NCBI GenBank assembly: GCA_021234155.1
Contig: JAJEKV010000100.1
Span: 1,900,116-1,964,115 of the forward strand
Length of the DNA stretch: 64,000 nt
Direction: 5' to 3'
DNA from: Isoetes taiwanensis
Taxonomy: Eukaryota; Streptophyta; Lycopodiopsida; Isoetales; Isoetaceae
The notes beneath the pieces were generated by a model. That model worked only from the letters and a program-made list of their open reading frames with translations. It did no database searches and was not told the DNA's origin. A program made the position numbers and the translations under genes. Numbering within the stretch: position 1 is the first letter of the stretch; every line of letters begins with the position of its first letter. Shown one piece after another: positions 46,934-57,781 of this stretch.

Positions 46934-47606
46934 TCAACGATGTCGCTTGAAGAAGTTCTTGATTTTCTTGAATGTTGTGCCCTTGCCCATGTTCTGCAGG
47001 ATTCTGGCCGCCGATCCTCCCTCCAATGCTCTTGCTACCTGTGGTGCTGGGAGTTCTGGTGCAGTTGCCGCCACTACTGACAAGTGCGCATCCCTGAGGT
47101 GGCCCCTTGCGAAGTCGAGGGCATGAAGGGCTACAGATCTCTTGAAGAGAATCACATGGTCCATCCCGAATTCTATCCTGGCGTGGTGTCCGAAGCCTGA
47201 TAGTGCTATGAGGAGCGCCACCGATTCTTCACCCCTTGGGCTGAACTCCTTGTGGAAGACTATCATCTGTCCTTGGCTAAGGGCCGGAAGATAGTACCTG
47301 AGTGATTTACCCCTGTGCGCCCCCGTGGCTCCCGTACTCTTCCTTTGAGCTGCCTCGCCGAACACATCTATTGCGGTAAGATCTTCGTGGTCCCTCCACA
47401 TAGTTGTTGCGTTCTCCAAATTGATGCTGCTAGATGATTCGCGCATGCTCCTGGAGCGCACTGGTCGGCTGGAGCTTGGGCCTCTTCCCGGCTTGTACAA
47501 CCTGCTTTGGATTTCCTGAAACTCTTCTTCTGGGATGATGGGTTCGGTTGGAGCTTGTCCAATCGAGTTTTCTATATTGAATATACTATCTGCATTTAGT
47601 TATCTT
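46934..47606 (-). other. Unassigned open frame of about 220 codons
   Basis: The minus-strand frame is stop-free from 47606 to a TGA at 46934. There is no ATG in the first third; the first is at SRSMRE, near 47450. The protein starts acidic (PIIPEEEFQEIQSRLYKPGRG), becomes Arg/Ser-rich, has a central alpha/beta-looking block (SLRYYLPALSQGQMIVFHKE, then ALLIALSGFGHHARIEFGMD, then SVALHALDFARGHL) and a basic end (FKKIKNFFKRHR). Codons look used and no stop has accumulated, unlike all neighbours. It lies between gypsy gag remains and the copia left end, whose edge cuts into it. I do not recognise it; it could be a retroelement accessory ORF, a virus-derived insert or an exon of a host gene. Confidence 0.4.
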
Positions 47607-47670
47607 CTGCTCTTTCTATAATTTATCATGGTATCAGAGCCTGCGTGCTCTTAGATCCTGCGACGCAGCT

Positions 47671-49123
47671 ATGAAGGAAGTAGGAGAGCCCCCTCCATCG
47701 AAATTGAAGAAATCTAGGAAGAAGAATTCGCTAAAGTATGCCTTGAATAAAGTGAATACTGTGTCGAGGAGAGTGAAGGTATTTAAATCTTTCATAACTG
47801 CATGTTTTTCTATTTCCTCCTGTATTCTGGAAGAGGGGAAGGATGATGCCAAGGGCGGTTATGTCAAGGAAGGGGTTGTGATGGAAGACCCACAAAATCC
47901 TGTTGCCGTTGAAGAAGCTGCAGAAAAATTAAAACCCAAATCCTGGTTTGACGCACACAGGACCGAGGAGCGTGAGAATGCCAGAAATTTTGATGGGGCC
48001 CTGATGCGGAATGGCCATGAAGACCAAAGCACCTGTGCAGATGGGGAAATTCGCAAGACCATTTACATGGAAGATGCAAACCCAAATCTCCATATGCCAA
48101 TTCCCGAAGGTTTGGAGGCAGAAGAAATTTGCACAGGTTGGATTGTTCACAAATCAAACCCTGGACATCTATCGAAATGTAAATGGCCGGTGATGCCTCC
48201 ACTGGGACTGCAGAAAATGATTGCAGAAGTTGGGAGTGCCAGAGCTATTGCTCGGGACATGGTTGCAGACATGGCGGTTGGAGAAGCGGCCAAGATTGGA
48301 GCAGCTTTATCTGCAGCTAAAATTGTTGCAGAGGCGCCAGAAGATCAGAATAATGATCTATGCAAGACCCAAGGCCATAAACACGCATTTGGCCAAAGAA
48401 AAAGGGAAATTTCTAGAATTAAAAACCAAATTTGGCTTTATGGGCAAGAATAGCATTGCCGATGATATCCTTGAAGGAAAAGTTGCCATTGATGGCTTTT
48501 ATGATGTCGTTGTCCAAGAAGATGGGTTTCCAGAAGACTTAGCATTTGAAATTCACAAGAGAATTTCAGAAGGAGTTGGGGCTGAGGTGCAAATGCACAC
48601 TGCAGATATTCAAAAGGAAGGATTACCGGCAGTTGCAGGAAGGTACCAAATCGATGTTGACCCATTGTTGTTTACAGATGGGGTTCAGCAGAGCCCTCAA
48701 TCAGAAATCTTCAAGCATACCATTCTGGCTATGGAAAGCGTTGCTGTTGAAGAGATGCCGCTGCCCACAACAAACTGGACTGGGGTCGAAGATGCCCTTG
48801 CCGCTGAAGTGGACGGTAAAGCCCACATAATTTGGAAGGATAATGCAGTTCAGGACAATTCTTTTGGATCTATAGCAGTTGCCAGAGATTTGGATGGGAC
48901 CCATATAAGTGATAGGCAAGCAGTTGAATATGTACAGATCAAGGGAGGGTTCCAGGGTAACAGCCTGCTACAATCACAGTTTAAAGCATGCAGGTTTGAC
49001 TTTGTTGGCATCCATGTGCATGCAACAATGGAAGACAAATGCCAGCAGGAGCAGGCACAAAACCGTCTGGAATTTATGGATTTCGGATCTGTAATTGGGA
49101 AATGTTTTTATCAAGTGTACTAG
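47671..49123 (+). pseudogene. Unfamiliar coding sequence in the gag-protease-integrase position of the copia element
   Basis: Two long overlapping frames, 47671-48453 (260 codons) and 48221-49123 (300 codons), together give one protein-like reading with a frame switch around 48350. The first part is Lys-rich (KLKKSRKKNSLKYAL), then acidic, with SNPGHLSKCKW (faintly like a gag zinc knuckle) and an Ala-rich helix (GEAAKIGAALSAAKIVAEAP). The second part has IADDILEGKVAIDGFYDVVV, KEGLPAVAGRYQIDVDPLLF and VDGKAHIIWKDNAV. No copia gag, no D(S/T)GA protease and no HHCC integrase is present. It may be captured host sequence or a very diverged gag. One frame break is visible. Confidence 0.5.
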
Positions 49124-49179
49124 AATGCAGATGGCTGCTTCCACACGAATTTTTCAGCCATAGAAGATGCTCCAGAAAG

Positions 49180-50560
49180 AAGAATTTGTTCAAGGTCAAG
49201 ATAGATGTTGCAGGTCAAATTCAACGATATAAAGCCAGATTCGTAGTGCATGGTTTTTCTCAAATTGCTGGTATTGACTTTATTGAAACCTTCTCTCCAG
49301 TAGTTCGAATGTCCTCCATAAGAATTGGCAATTGCAACTCAATTTAATTTGGAAATACATCAAATGGACGTGCAAACAGCCTTCTTGCATGGTATTCTTC
49401 AAGAGGAAGTCTATGTTTCCCAACCTAAATGTTGTATTGCTGTAGGGCAGAAGCATTTGGTGTGTCGGTTGAGGAAAGCACTTTATGGATTACGCCAATC
49501 ACCTCGAGCTTGGTTTAATCGTATTAACACCTTCCTGGGTCAGCTTGGTTTTCAAAGTAATGAAGCTGATCCCAATATGTATCACCTTGCTCTTGGTAAT
49601 TCCTTTGTTTATTTGGCTCTCTATATGGATAATTGTATTTTAATTGCCAATGCTATGAGCCCTTTGGATCAAGTTAAGGCGCAATTGTCCTCCAAGTTCA
49701 ATATGAAGGACATGGGAAAGATATCATACTGTCTTGGCATTCATATTTCAAGAGAGAGAAGACAAGAACTTACGAGATTATCTCAATCCACATATATTGA
49801 AGAAGTTCTTAAAAGGTTTGAAATGCAAGATAGTAATCCATCGACAACTCCTATGGAGCAAAATGCAAGACTCACTTTGGATATGGCACCTAAGACTGAA
49901 GACGAACAAGAATATATGAAGAAAGTACCTTATCGCCATGCAGTGGGAAGTTTGATATATTTGGCAGTGTCTATAAGACCTGATATACGTTATGCAGTTG
50001 GTGTGGTTAGTCAATTCATGGAAAATCCTGGATATCAACATTGGACAGCAATGAAGCGTATCATGAGGTATATAAAAGAAACTAAAGAATATGCCTTGGT
50101 TTATAAGAAACATGATATACAATACTTCAAGTTGGTTGGATTTACTTATGCGGACTGGGCTGGGGACCTGGATACAAGACGATCAACTTCATGATTTCTA
50201 TTTATAATGGGAAGTAATATAATATCATGGCAAAGCAAGAGACAGCCCATAGCCTTATCAAGTACAAAATTTGAGTATGTTGCAGCTAGTATGGCTACTC
50301 AATAACTTATATGGTTGTGTACATTGTGGAATGGAATGTCACAAGAACAAACACAACCAACTATTATTTTCTGTGACAATCAAAGTGCGGTTGCATTACC
50401 CTATTCAACAAAATATCATGGACGAACAAGACACATTGAGACACGATATCATTTCATTCGTGATCAAATTCAACAAGGTCTTATGGAGCTGCTATACTGT
50501 TCTAATGAAGATATACTAGCTGACATGTTAACGAAGTGGACGAGACAAATTTCAGCTTGA
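49180..50560 (+). pseudogene. Copia reverse transcriptase and RNase H
   Basis: RT begins in one frame with QRYKARFVVHGFSQ and IDFIETFSPVVRMSSIR (about 49215-49320), shifts, and continues at 49325-50194 with LEIHQMDVQTAFLHG, LRKALYGLRQSPRAW and the active-site box YMDN at 49622-49633, where copia elements have YVDD. The second catalytic Asp is thus replaced by Asn. RNase H follows (YADWAGD), with a stop at 50192, later stops and frame changes, DNQSAVAL near 50380 and EDILADMLTKW near 50530. The loss of the Asp and the stops make it inactive. Confidence 0.92.
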
Positions 50561-50760
50561 TCGAGAGAAGATTAACATTCTGATATGGGAGCAAAAGTGG
50601 AAGAAACCAGCCTGATGGGGGAGTGTTACAATATGCTGACGTGCCAGTCTGGTTGTCAATAGTCCACGTCTCATAACTGTAGGAAGAGTCACATCCATGC
50701 ATATATATATATCCATTTTGATCAATACAAAATCACCTACATATTCTCCGTAATCTGCTT

Positions 50761-51300
50761 ACTTAAGACATGGCCTCTAATCATTGAGCATATTGAATAA
50801 ATATATCAACTGCTCTTAAGGCCAGGGATTTATCTACTATGAAGAGCTATACTTCAATGAGAGCAATAAATAATGCATAAAAGCAAGATCATACATCCAA
50901 GACTCGAAGTAACAGCAGGCCAACATACCCACAAAGGACTTCTACCTAGCTAAGCATCGAAATGGGAAGGTGTCCATACCTTGTAGTATCTATAGCTGCT
51001 AATTACGGTGAAGAATGAGAAAGAGCAAGGATGAATCTTGATGGTGAAGGCATTGGAGCTAACGGCGCTAAATCCAAGGAGGGAAGTCATAAATGACTCA
51101 TATGAAAGATGACTTCGATCATCGAGAGCTTTTAGATGGGCATATTCATGGGTTGTACTTCATTTTGGGCCGTAGCTAGTGATCCTTCTTTGTGGGGCCC
51201 CACAAGTTGATGATGGTGATATGGCAAAAAATAGGGGTGATTTGGCAAGAATGCGATGACACGGCAAGGGATGGTGATGTGGCAAGTGAAGTGGCATAAC
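50761..51300. other. Intergenic DNA, nothing supported
   Basis: AT-rich sequence with short gatggtgatgtggcaag-type repeats toward its right end (51200-51300). No gene is seen. Confidence 0.4.
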
Positions 51301-52594
51301 TTTTTTCCTAATCAAAATCTTTTGTGAGTTGGTGATGAGGTGGACGACACATGGATGGTGAGGTCGATGTCACTTGGTGACGTTATGGACTCATTTGATG
51401 ATGAGGTGGATGACATGTGATGGATTTTGACATATGTGGTTTAAATTTTGAAGGCTTAGCAACGAGAATATAACTCTAGTAACAACTGCAATTACCTCTT
51501 ACAGCACTAAGGACACTTGTCTTTATAGAAAACAAGAAGAAAGAAGAACTCTATTGGAAATAAACTTGTTAAAACATCCACATGTCGCTATTGAAGATCT
51601 GCAAATTAAACACAAATAATTAATCATTCATGCAGAAAACATGACAACATGAATTATTCATGCAAGAAAAAAAAATTATCTGATAAAGAGCACTCCAGAT
51701 CCTAAATGTGAGATGATGCACTGGCTGCTACTGCAAGAAATAACAAATTTAAGAAATATTTCATGCAAACAAGTTTGGTTATCTGATAATAAAAAAGGAC
51801 CAATAAGACTACTAAATTATCAGTAAAACAAATAGTAAAATAAAATGGAAAGAAGGTCATTGCAATAGATATCATAAAAGTCTTCTGTCTTCAAGAATTT
51901 TCTAATGAAAATCTGCCCCTATAAGGAAAAACCAGATAAAATCGTTGTGCCAAATAACTTTTTTCCTAACTTTTGTGAGTTGCTGATGAGGTGGACAACA
52001 CGTGGATGGTGATGTGGATGTCATTTGATGATGTTGTGGACTCATTTGATGATGAGGTGTATGATATGTGATGGATTTTGATATATGTGGTTTAAATTTT
52101 GAAGGCTTAGCAACCAAAATATAACTCTAGTAACAACTGCAATTACCTCTTACAGCACTAAGGACACTTGTATTTATAGAACACAAGAAGGAAAAGGAAC
52201 TCTATTGGAAATAAACTTTTAAAACATCCACATGTCGCTATTGAAAATCTGCAAATTAAATACAAACAATTAATCATTCATGCAGAAAACATGACAAAAT
52301 GAATTATTCATGCAAGAAAAAAAATTTACCTAATAAAGAGCACTCCAGATCCTAAATGTGAGATGATGCACTGGCTGCTACTACAAGAAACAACAAATTC
52401 AAGAAATACTTCATGCAAACAAGTTTGATAACCTGATAATAAAAAAAGGATCAATAAGACTACTAAATTACCAGTAAAACAAAATGGAAAGAAGGTCATT
52501 GCAATAGATATCATAAAAGTCTTATGTCTTCAAGAATTTTCTAATGAAAATCTGCCCCTATAAGGAAAAACCAGATAAAATCATTGTGCCAAAT
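51301..52594. repeat. Tandem duplication of a unit of about 650 bp
   Basis: Unit 1 (51301-51954) and unit 2 (51959-52594) both run from ttttttccta through gtggtttaaattttgaaggc, ctcttacagcactaaggac, catccacatgtcgctattga and catgcagaaaacatgacaa to ctgcccctataaggaaaaa and gttgtgccaaa. They are about 93-95% alike by eye, with a few short indels. No ORF is conserved between the copies, so the unit is probably non-coding. Confidence 0.92.
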
Positions 52595-52599
52595 GTTTA

Positions 52600-53456
52600 T
52601 AAGTGAAGCAGCAACTAAGAAAGACACTACACCCTATTACTTTTGGAACCTACCAAAGTATCTATACTAGGTAAGTTAGGTATTGCTATTGTTTACTTGT
52701 TTATTTTATAAAGGCTAATTTAAAAGTTCAAAATAAAAGTAAAAATCACGTTAACATTCAATGTTAAGATAAAGATGATACTATTGGAGGCCAAAATTAA
52801 TGCATTCAATTTAACACATTGATTATTAGGACATTATACAAGTACCCAGTGTTGGGTACTTTTGAGATAGTTTTATGGTCCCTTAGTAATAATTTTTGTG
52901 GTAGGGTGTAACATGATTATGCCCTAGAACCGTAGCACCATCCCTCTGTCCGGCCACAAAGCTGTGGTGATCTTGAATCTTTGTCGAAATTGACTCTGCA
53001 CTAGATAGTAACAAGTGAAGCATCAGACAAATATCGATGCTAAAACCCTATCTTTTTTGCCAAGAACATGCTCTGCCCATGGAGTTGCGATGATAAGGAA
53101 TCTTTGTTGAAAATGAGCCGCTATAGAAGAGAAAAATTATAAAATCCATATACCAGAGTTAACAAGCGAAGAGGTAGCCAAAAAACGACTCTAGAACTGT
53201 AGCGCCATTGCCAAAGCATACTCAAGGTAGACCTTCGACAAACTTCGAGAAGAAAGACAAAAGATTAGAATGTACCTGTCTGTGTACGTGGCTACAGACG
53301 TGGAATTTGAAAGAAAATTTTGGGTTCCTAAAGTTATGGTAGGAAACTTCGGTCATAGGGGGTTTTCATAAACTGGCCCTGGCAACGACATCGTTCATAG
53401 CATCGCCGCTAAGGGGCAACATTCCTCTTAAATCCCTGCTCCCGAAACTTTCCCCT
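52600..53456. other. Intergenic DNA, nothing supported
   Basis: No frame of note and no recognised repeat. Several near-identical short phrases (agaaccgtagcacc, agaactgtagcgcc) recur around 52926 and 53192. Confidence 0.4.
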
Positions 53457-53772
53457 TCGTATGTGAAAGCTTATGTCATTGTCTATATAACTAATAGTGT
53501 GGTTGATGCATTTGTCATACTTTATATGTGAAAGCTTATGTCGTTGTCTATACCTAATAGTGTAGTTGATGCATTTGACATAAAGCTTTGATGCTTTTGA
53601 CATACTTACTACTAACTAACTAACTAACTAACTATATGTGAAACCTTATGTCGTTGTCTATACCTAATAGTGTGGTTGATGCATTTGACATAAAGCTTTG
53701 ATGCATTTGACATACTTACTACTAACTAACTAACTATATATGTGAAACCTTATGTCGTTGTCTATTCAATTG
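53457..53772. repeat. Minisatellite of about 110-bp units with (actaa)n runs, upstream of PEAMT
   Basis: Units begin tatgtgaaa(g/c)cttatgtcgttgt at about 53458, 53524, 53633 and 53738, each continuing to ctaatagtgtggttgatgcat, gacataaagctttgatgc and a microsatellite of actaactaacta. The array ends about 550 bases before the PEAMT uORF, so it lies in or near the promoter. Confidence 0.88.
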
Positions 53773-53856
53773 CTTCCCCTATTTCACGACAAAGCTTAAT
53801 ATGGAAATAAAAATAAATAAAAAATAGAACCAATTTAACAAATTAATGCAGCAGCC

Positions 53857-54325
53857 GTGAACCCTTTTATTTCGATGGGTCGTTCATCATCTTCAGATGG
53901 AGACGTGGGCGATGCAATAGTATCGGCATTACATTATTGGAGCAGTTTCTTCCAAGGGGCCAAGAATTATATCTCCAGTACAGGGACCACGTGCATTCAT
54001 GGCAGTACAATCAGTATCCCCAAAAGCTTATATTATGCTATTGGAAGTGTTTAAAAATCCATACTTCGTTTTCCAGGTGGTCAGAAGCGGAACCCACATC
54101 TGATTCCAGCAGATTCAGTAGGCCATTCATCTTTGATTCTTTTGCAGAAGATTCTTAGCCATTTGTCGTGGAATGCACATGGGTATGCCAAATCCCCATG
54201 CTTTTGCATGTAATAAGACTTTTCTTTATTTGCTATAAGTATTGCTTACATTTATATGTCCTATACTGGAGTTGGGTTCTTTATGTTCTTGGTCTGCTTG
54301 AAGCTTTCATAAGTTTATCCGATCC
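53857..54325 (+). other. Probable promoter and 5' leader of the PEAMT gene
   Basis: Short frames occur here (53857-54054, 53937-54158), none recognised. A ccaggtggtcag at 54073 and gatccatgcag at 54321-54331 could be splice sites of leader exons. The transcription start cannot be fixed. Confidence 0.35.
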
Positions 54326-54403
54326 ATGCAGCAAAAAGGGCGCTGCACTAACAAGAGATCCCGCAGTTTTTCTCGAACTCGTTCGGCTATTGAAGGGTCA
54401 TAG
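54326..54403 (+). promoter_or_regulatory. Upstream ORF of 25 codons in the PEAMT leader
   Basis: ATG at 54326 opens a 25-codon frame ending TAG at 54401-54403. The peptide is strongly basic with alternating Arg and Ser in its middle (R11, R13, R17, R19; S12, S14, S16, S20) and ends Glu-Gly-Ser. It stops 60 bases before the start codon of PEAMT and lies in the same presumed exon. Plant PEAMT mRNAs are known to carry a conserved short uORF through which phosphocholine represses translation. Position, length and Arg/Ser character here fit that element; the match to the conserved peptide was not checked by alignment. Confidence 0.75.
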
Positions 54404-54463
54404 TCCTTGGTTTTTCTTCCACCTTAATATTTCTTGCATACATTTGGCCTTTCGTCCTCAACT

Positions 54464-56936
54464 ATGACAACAGGTGAGCTTTTCTGCCGATCAAAGAATT
54501 TTAAGCAGGACTGTTCCTAAGATCTATGTAACAGACAAACTTAGGCCTACATTTTATTGGTATTCAGCAGATAATGGCATTCTTGCATTGCTTGATGTTG
54601 TAGAATTTAACTCGTTAATGTTTTTTGAACAGATGAGAGGAAAAAGCAAATGGATTACTGGATGGAGCATTCCAGCGAATTGACTGTTGAGGAAATGCTC
54701 CTGGATTCCCAAGCAAAGTTGCTTGACAAGGAGGAAAGGCCTGAGGTCGTTTCTGCAGCTTTGTATCTTTTTTTTGCCTTTCATAGCACCTTAGGACGTA
54801 GATAAACTCTCAATTATTATGATATACAAGTTCTTAGTTATGTCTGCTACATTTGCAGGTTTTAGCTATGCTTCCTTCTTACAAAGACAAGGACATTATT
54901 GAGCTTGGAGCTGGCATTGGGCGTTTTACTGGTGAACTTGCCAAGCATGCGCATCATGTCATTGCAATGGACTTTATGAAGCATGTCATTGAAAAGGTAG
55001 AGAGTTTGGATTTGCAAACCTTTCTACAATCTGCACATCATTGTGGTTCCTTCAAGCATTTACGCAAAGATTTTCACGTGGGATTTTAGTGTTCGAAAAG
55101 TACTCTGTTCATCTTTATAACGTTGAAACTATGCTATGCAGAACAAGGAGATAAATAAGCATCATAAGAACGTGGATTTCTGGTGTGCTGATGTCACTAC
55201 CGAATTGGACATTGCCCCAGCATCTGTTGATCTTGTTTTTTCCAACTGGCTCTTAATGTATCTGTCTGATGAGGAGGTACACCCATCATCTGACGCTGTC
55301 TATTGTGTAGCTGACTTGGAACTGAACTAGTTAACATTTTAGGTCAAACAACTTGCTAGAAGAATGCTCAACTGGGTCAAGATAGGAGGGCACCTCTTCT
55401 TTAGGGAATCCTGCTTTCATCAGTCAGGAGACCACAAACGTAAAAATAACCCGACACATTATAGAGAACCACGGTACTACAACAAGGTGAATAATGAAAC
55501 TTCAGATCTACAAGTGCTAGTGTTGCCATGTACAAAGCATCTGAGCTTCCTCTGCATTCTCTAGATCTTTGAAGAAGTGTTTAACAAGGAAGAGGATGGG
55601 ACTTACTCCAGATGGCGCCTTGTTTTGTGCAAATGTGTTGGTGCATATGTTCGTGCAAAGAAGAACCAAAATCAGGTATGTCCTTGTCATCGTTTGTGGT
55701 CTTTCTCGAGACATAAGGTTCACCAAAGTGCTGCTGCAGATTTGCTGGATATGGACGAAGGTTAATTGTGAGTGCCCAGATGAAACAGACTTTCAGAAAT
55801 TCCTAGATTCTGTTCAGTACACAGAAACAGGGATATTGCGATATGAGCGCATTTTTGGCGAAGGATTTGTTAGTACTGGAGGATTAGGTCTGTTGGCTTT
55901 ACTGTCCTTCAAAATACAACACGATTCTGTTTAACATCTTTTTTCTTTTATACTATAATTTCAGATACCACCAAAGAATTTGTTGAAATTCTAAACCTGC
56001 AGGCTGGGCAAAAGGTACTGGATGTTGGCTGTGGAATTGGTGGTGGCGACTTTTATATGGCTGAAGAATTTAATGTGGAAGTTCTTGGGTTAGATCTTTC
56101 GGTCAACATGGCTTCGATTGCTTTGGAGAGAGCCATTGGACGCCAATGTGCAGTTGAATTTGAGGTTGGAGATGTTACCATGGTAGAGTTTCCTAATTGT
56201 TCATTTGATGTGATCTACAGCAGAGACACTATCTTGCATATCCAGGTGAATAAGAAGCCAATTATCCCTCTCAGTGTACACTTCATTCAAATAACAATTA
56301 ACTATTATTTTTTACATGATTATAGGACAAACCATCTTTATTCGAAAGGTTTTATGGCTGGCTAAAGCCGGGTGGTAGGATACTGATAACGGATTATTGT
56401 AAGTCCGAGTTACCTCCATCTCAAGAGTTTGAATCCTATATCAAGCAACGTGGGTATGACCTTCATGATGTTCAGAGATATGGCCAGGTTTACTGTTGCT
56501 CTTTTCTGTTATCCTATCTGAAAGCTGTGTGTCATGTTTTCTCAAAGGCAATGTTTGTTTGCAGATGTTAAGAAATGCAGGCTTCGTTGACGTAGTTGCA
56601 GAAGATCGCACTGATCAGGTACCTTTTATCTGAAAATCTCTATGAAAGTTAATCATGACATACTCTTAAGGAGTTTTTGCTGCCAGTTTATTGAGATCCT
56701 GCGCAATGAGTTATCTCGTACAGAAAATGTGAAGGATGAATTTGTTCGCGACTTCTCGGAGGTATGTCATTTTACCAAGATAGTTTGGATATTCTGTTCA
56801 TAGCAATCTGGTAACCTGAATATGCACGTTCCAGGAGGATTATAATGCAATTATTGCTGGATGGACATCAAAATTGAAGAGATGTGGAGCTGGTGAGCAG
56901 AAATGGGGCCTTTTCTATGGATGCAAACCTCTTTAA
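54464..56936 (+). CDS. PEAMT: Phosphoethanolamine N-methyltransferase, 12 coding exons, 490 aa
   Basis: It uses S-adenosylmethionine to methylate phosphoethanolamine three times to phosphocholine in the cytosol. Exons: 54464-54473, 54633-54745, 54859-54996, 55142-55276, 55343-55486, 55565-55675, 55740-55887, 55965-56245, 56326-56487, 56565-56618, 56687-56761, 56835-56936. All introns are GT-AG and 64-159 bases long; phases sum to 490 codons plus stop, the usual family length. The N-terminal methyltransferase has [15 protein letters not shown] motif [11 protein letters not shown] (54-64) and [11 protein letters not shown]. The C-terminal one has [17 protein letters not shown] (284-300), [12 protein letters not shown] and WLKPGG. 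The start was chosen because atgacaacag|gtgagc joins in phase to the next exon. The exon 2 donor (gag|gtcgtt) is weak. No disabling change is seen; a uORF precedes it. Confidence 0.95.
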
Positions 56937-57240
56937 TTGGATCATTCTAGTACATGTAACCAATTCATTTTCTTTTGGACTTCAAGAACATATATTGGTG
57001 AAAATCTCTTGATCAATAAGAGTTTGATCACTTGTGGTATTGATTTCGCTTGGAAAATATTAGCTTTATTATATATCCAAATAATAGCATATCATATTGA
57101 TTTGAAATTGAAGAAATGTGAAAATACCATTATGTGCCTAAGTACATCTATTTTAAGGAAACATCTTGTAAACTCCACGATGTTATATTTATTTTATTAG
57201 ACTTTTTGTGTTTGCCGAAGTAATAAATAGCATTACGTCT
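56937..57240 (+). other. 3' region of PEAMT
   Basis: AT-rich sequence after the stop; agtaataaatagc near 57220 contains an aataaa that could serve as a poly(A) signal. Confidence 0.4.
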
Positions 57241-57389
57241 TACATTGTTTTCTTTTTTATTTGACATGCTAGTGAAGAAGGTAGTGAGGAAAAGAACAAA
57301 ATATACTTCAAAACAATGTTACTTGAGTTTTCTTTCCCTTTTCTCTTTTTATCATTTTTTGCTTTTTTTTTCTCTTTTTATCATTTTTT

Positions 57390-57465
57390 AGCATGCTTGC
57401 CTAACCTCCCCTACAACAATTCTTGCAATTCTAACGTGTCCACATGCTCCGCCATATAAGCTTAA
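57390..57465 (+). repeat. Dispersed repeat copy C
   Basis: gcttgcctaacctcccctacaacaattc continues to tgcaattctaa and gtgtccacatg, closely matching the copy at 13648 and more loosely the one at 30745. Confidence 0.6.
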
Positions 57466-57708
57466 ATTAGTGAGCATCATCGAATCGCTTAATTTTTGCA
57501 TCGTCGGATCGCTTAATATCCACATCTACGGCCAGGAAAATTAAACATTCCCATGGAATTTTGCTTGCAAATTCGACCTCGACCTCTCCATTACTAGAAG
57601 TTCAGAGTCGAGGCATCATTCGAAAATTGATAATGTCCATTTACGTTGGCAGATTAAAATTTTCAAAACTTTCCAAGTCCCTATTTTGAAGACTTGCAGT
57701 ACCCCTAG

Positions 57709-57770
57709 TTTGTCTCCTCCAGGGCTTCATGTGTGGATAGTTTGTCTCCTCCAGGGCTTCATGTGTGGAT
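57709..57770. repeat. 31-bp tandem duplication
   Basis: gtttgtctcctcc followed by agggcttcatgtgtggat is present twice in direct succession, directly ahead of the WNK-like fragment. Confidence 0.9.
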
Positions 57771-57781
57771 GCACACTGGAG

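Larger units (their letters stand above)
47560..50760 (+). mobile_element. Ty1/copia element, chimeric and truncated at both LTRs
   Basis: A copia primer-binding site, tggtatcagagcc (initiator Met tRNA type), lies at 47629-47641, preceded by what should be the last part of the 5' LTR ending ttatca. A polypurine gatgggggag at about 50612-50621 precedes tgttacaatatg at 50622, the 3' LTR start. The 3' LTR is recognisable only to about 50760 (tatatatatatcc, cctacatattctccg). The two LTR remnants overlap too little to judge age. The internal part consists of unfamiliar coding sequence (47671-49123) followed by RT and RNase H. Protease and integrase are missing. Confidence 0.8.

Noticed and set aside
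47859-48202. Minus-strand ORFs opposite the copia coding region
   Set aside because: They are antisense shadows of the plus-strand frames that carry the protein-like composition.
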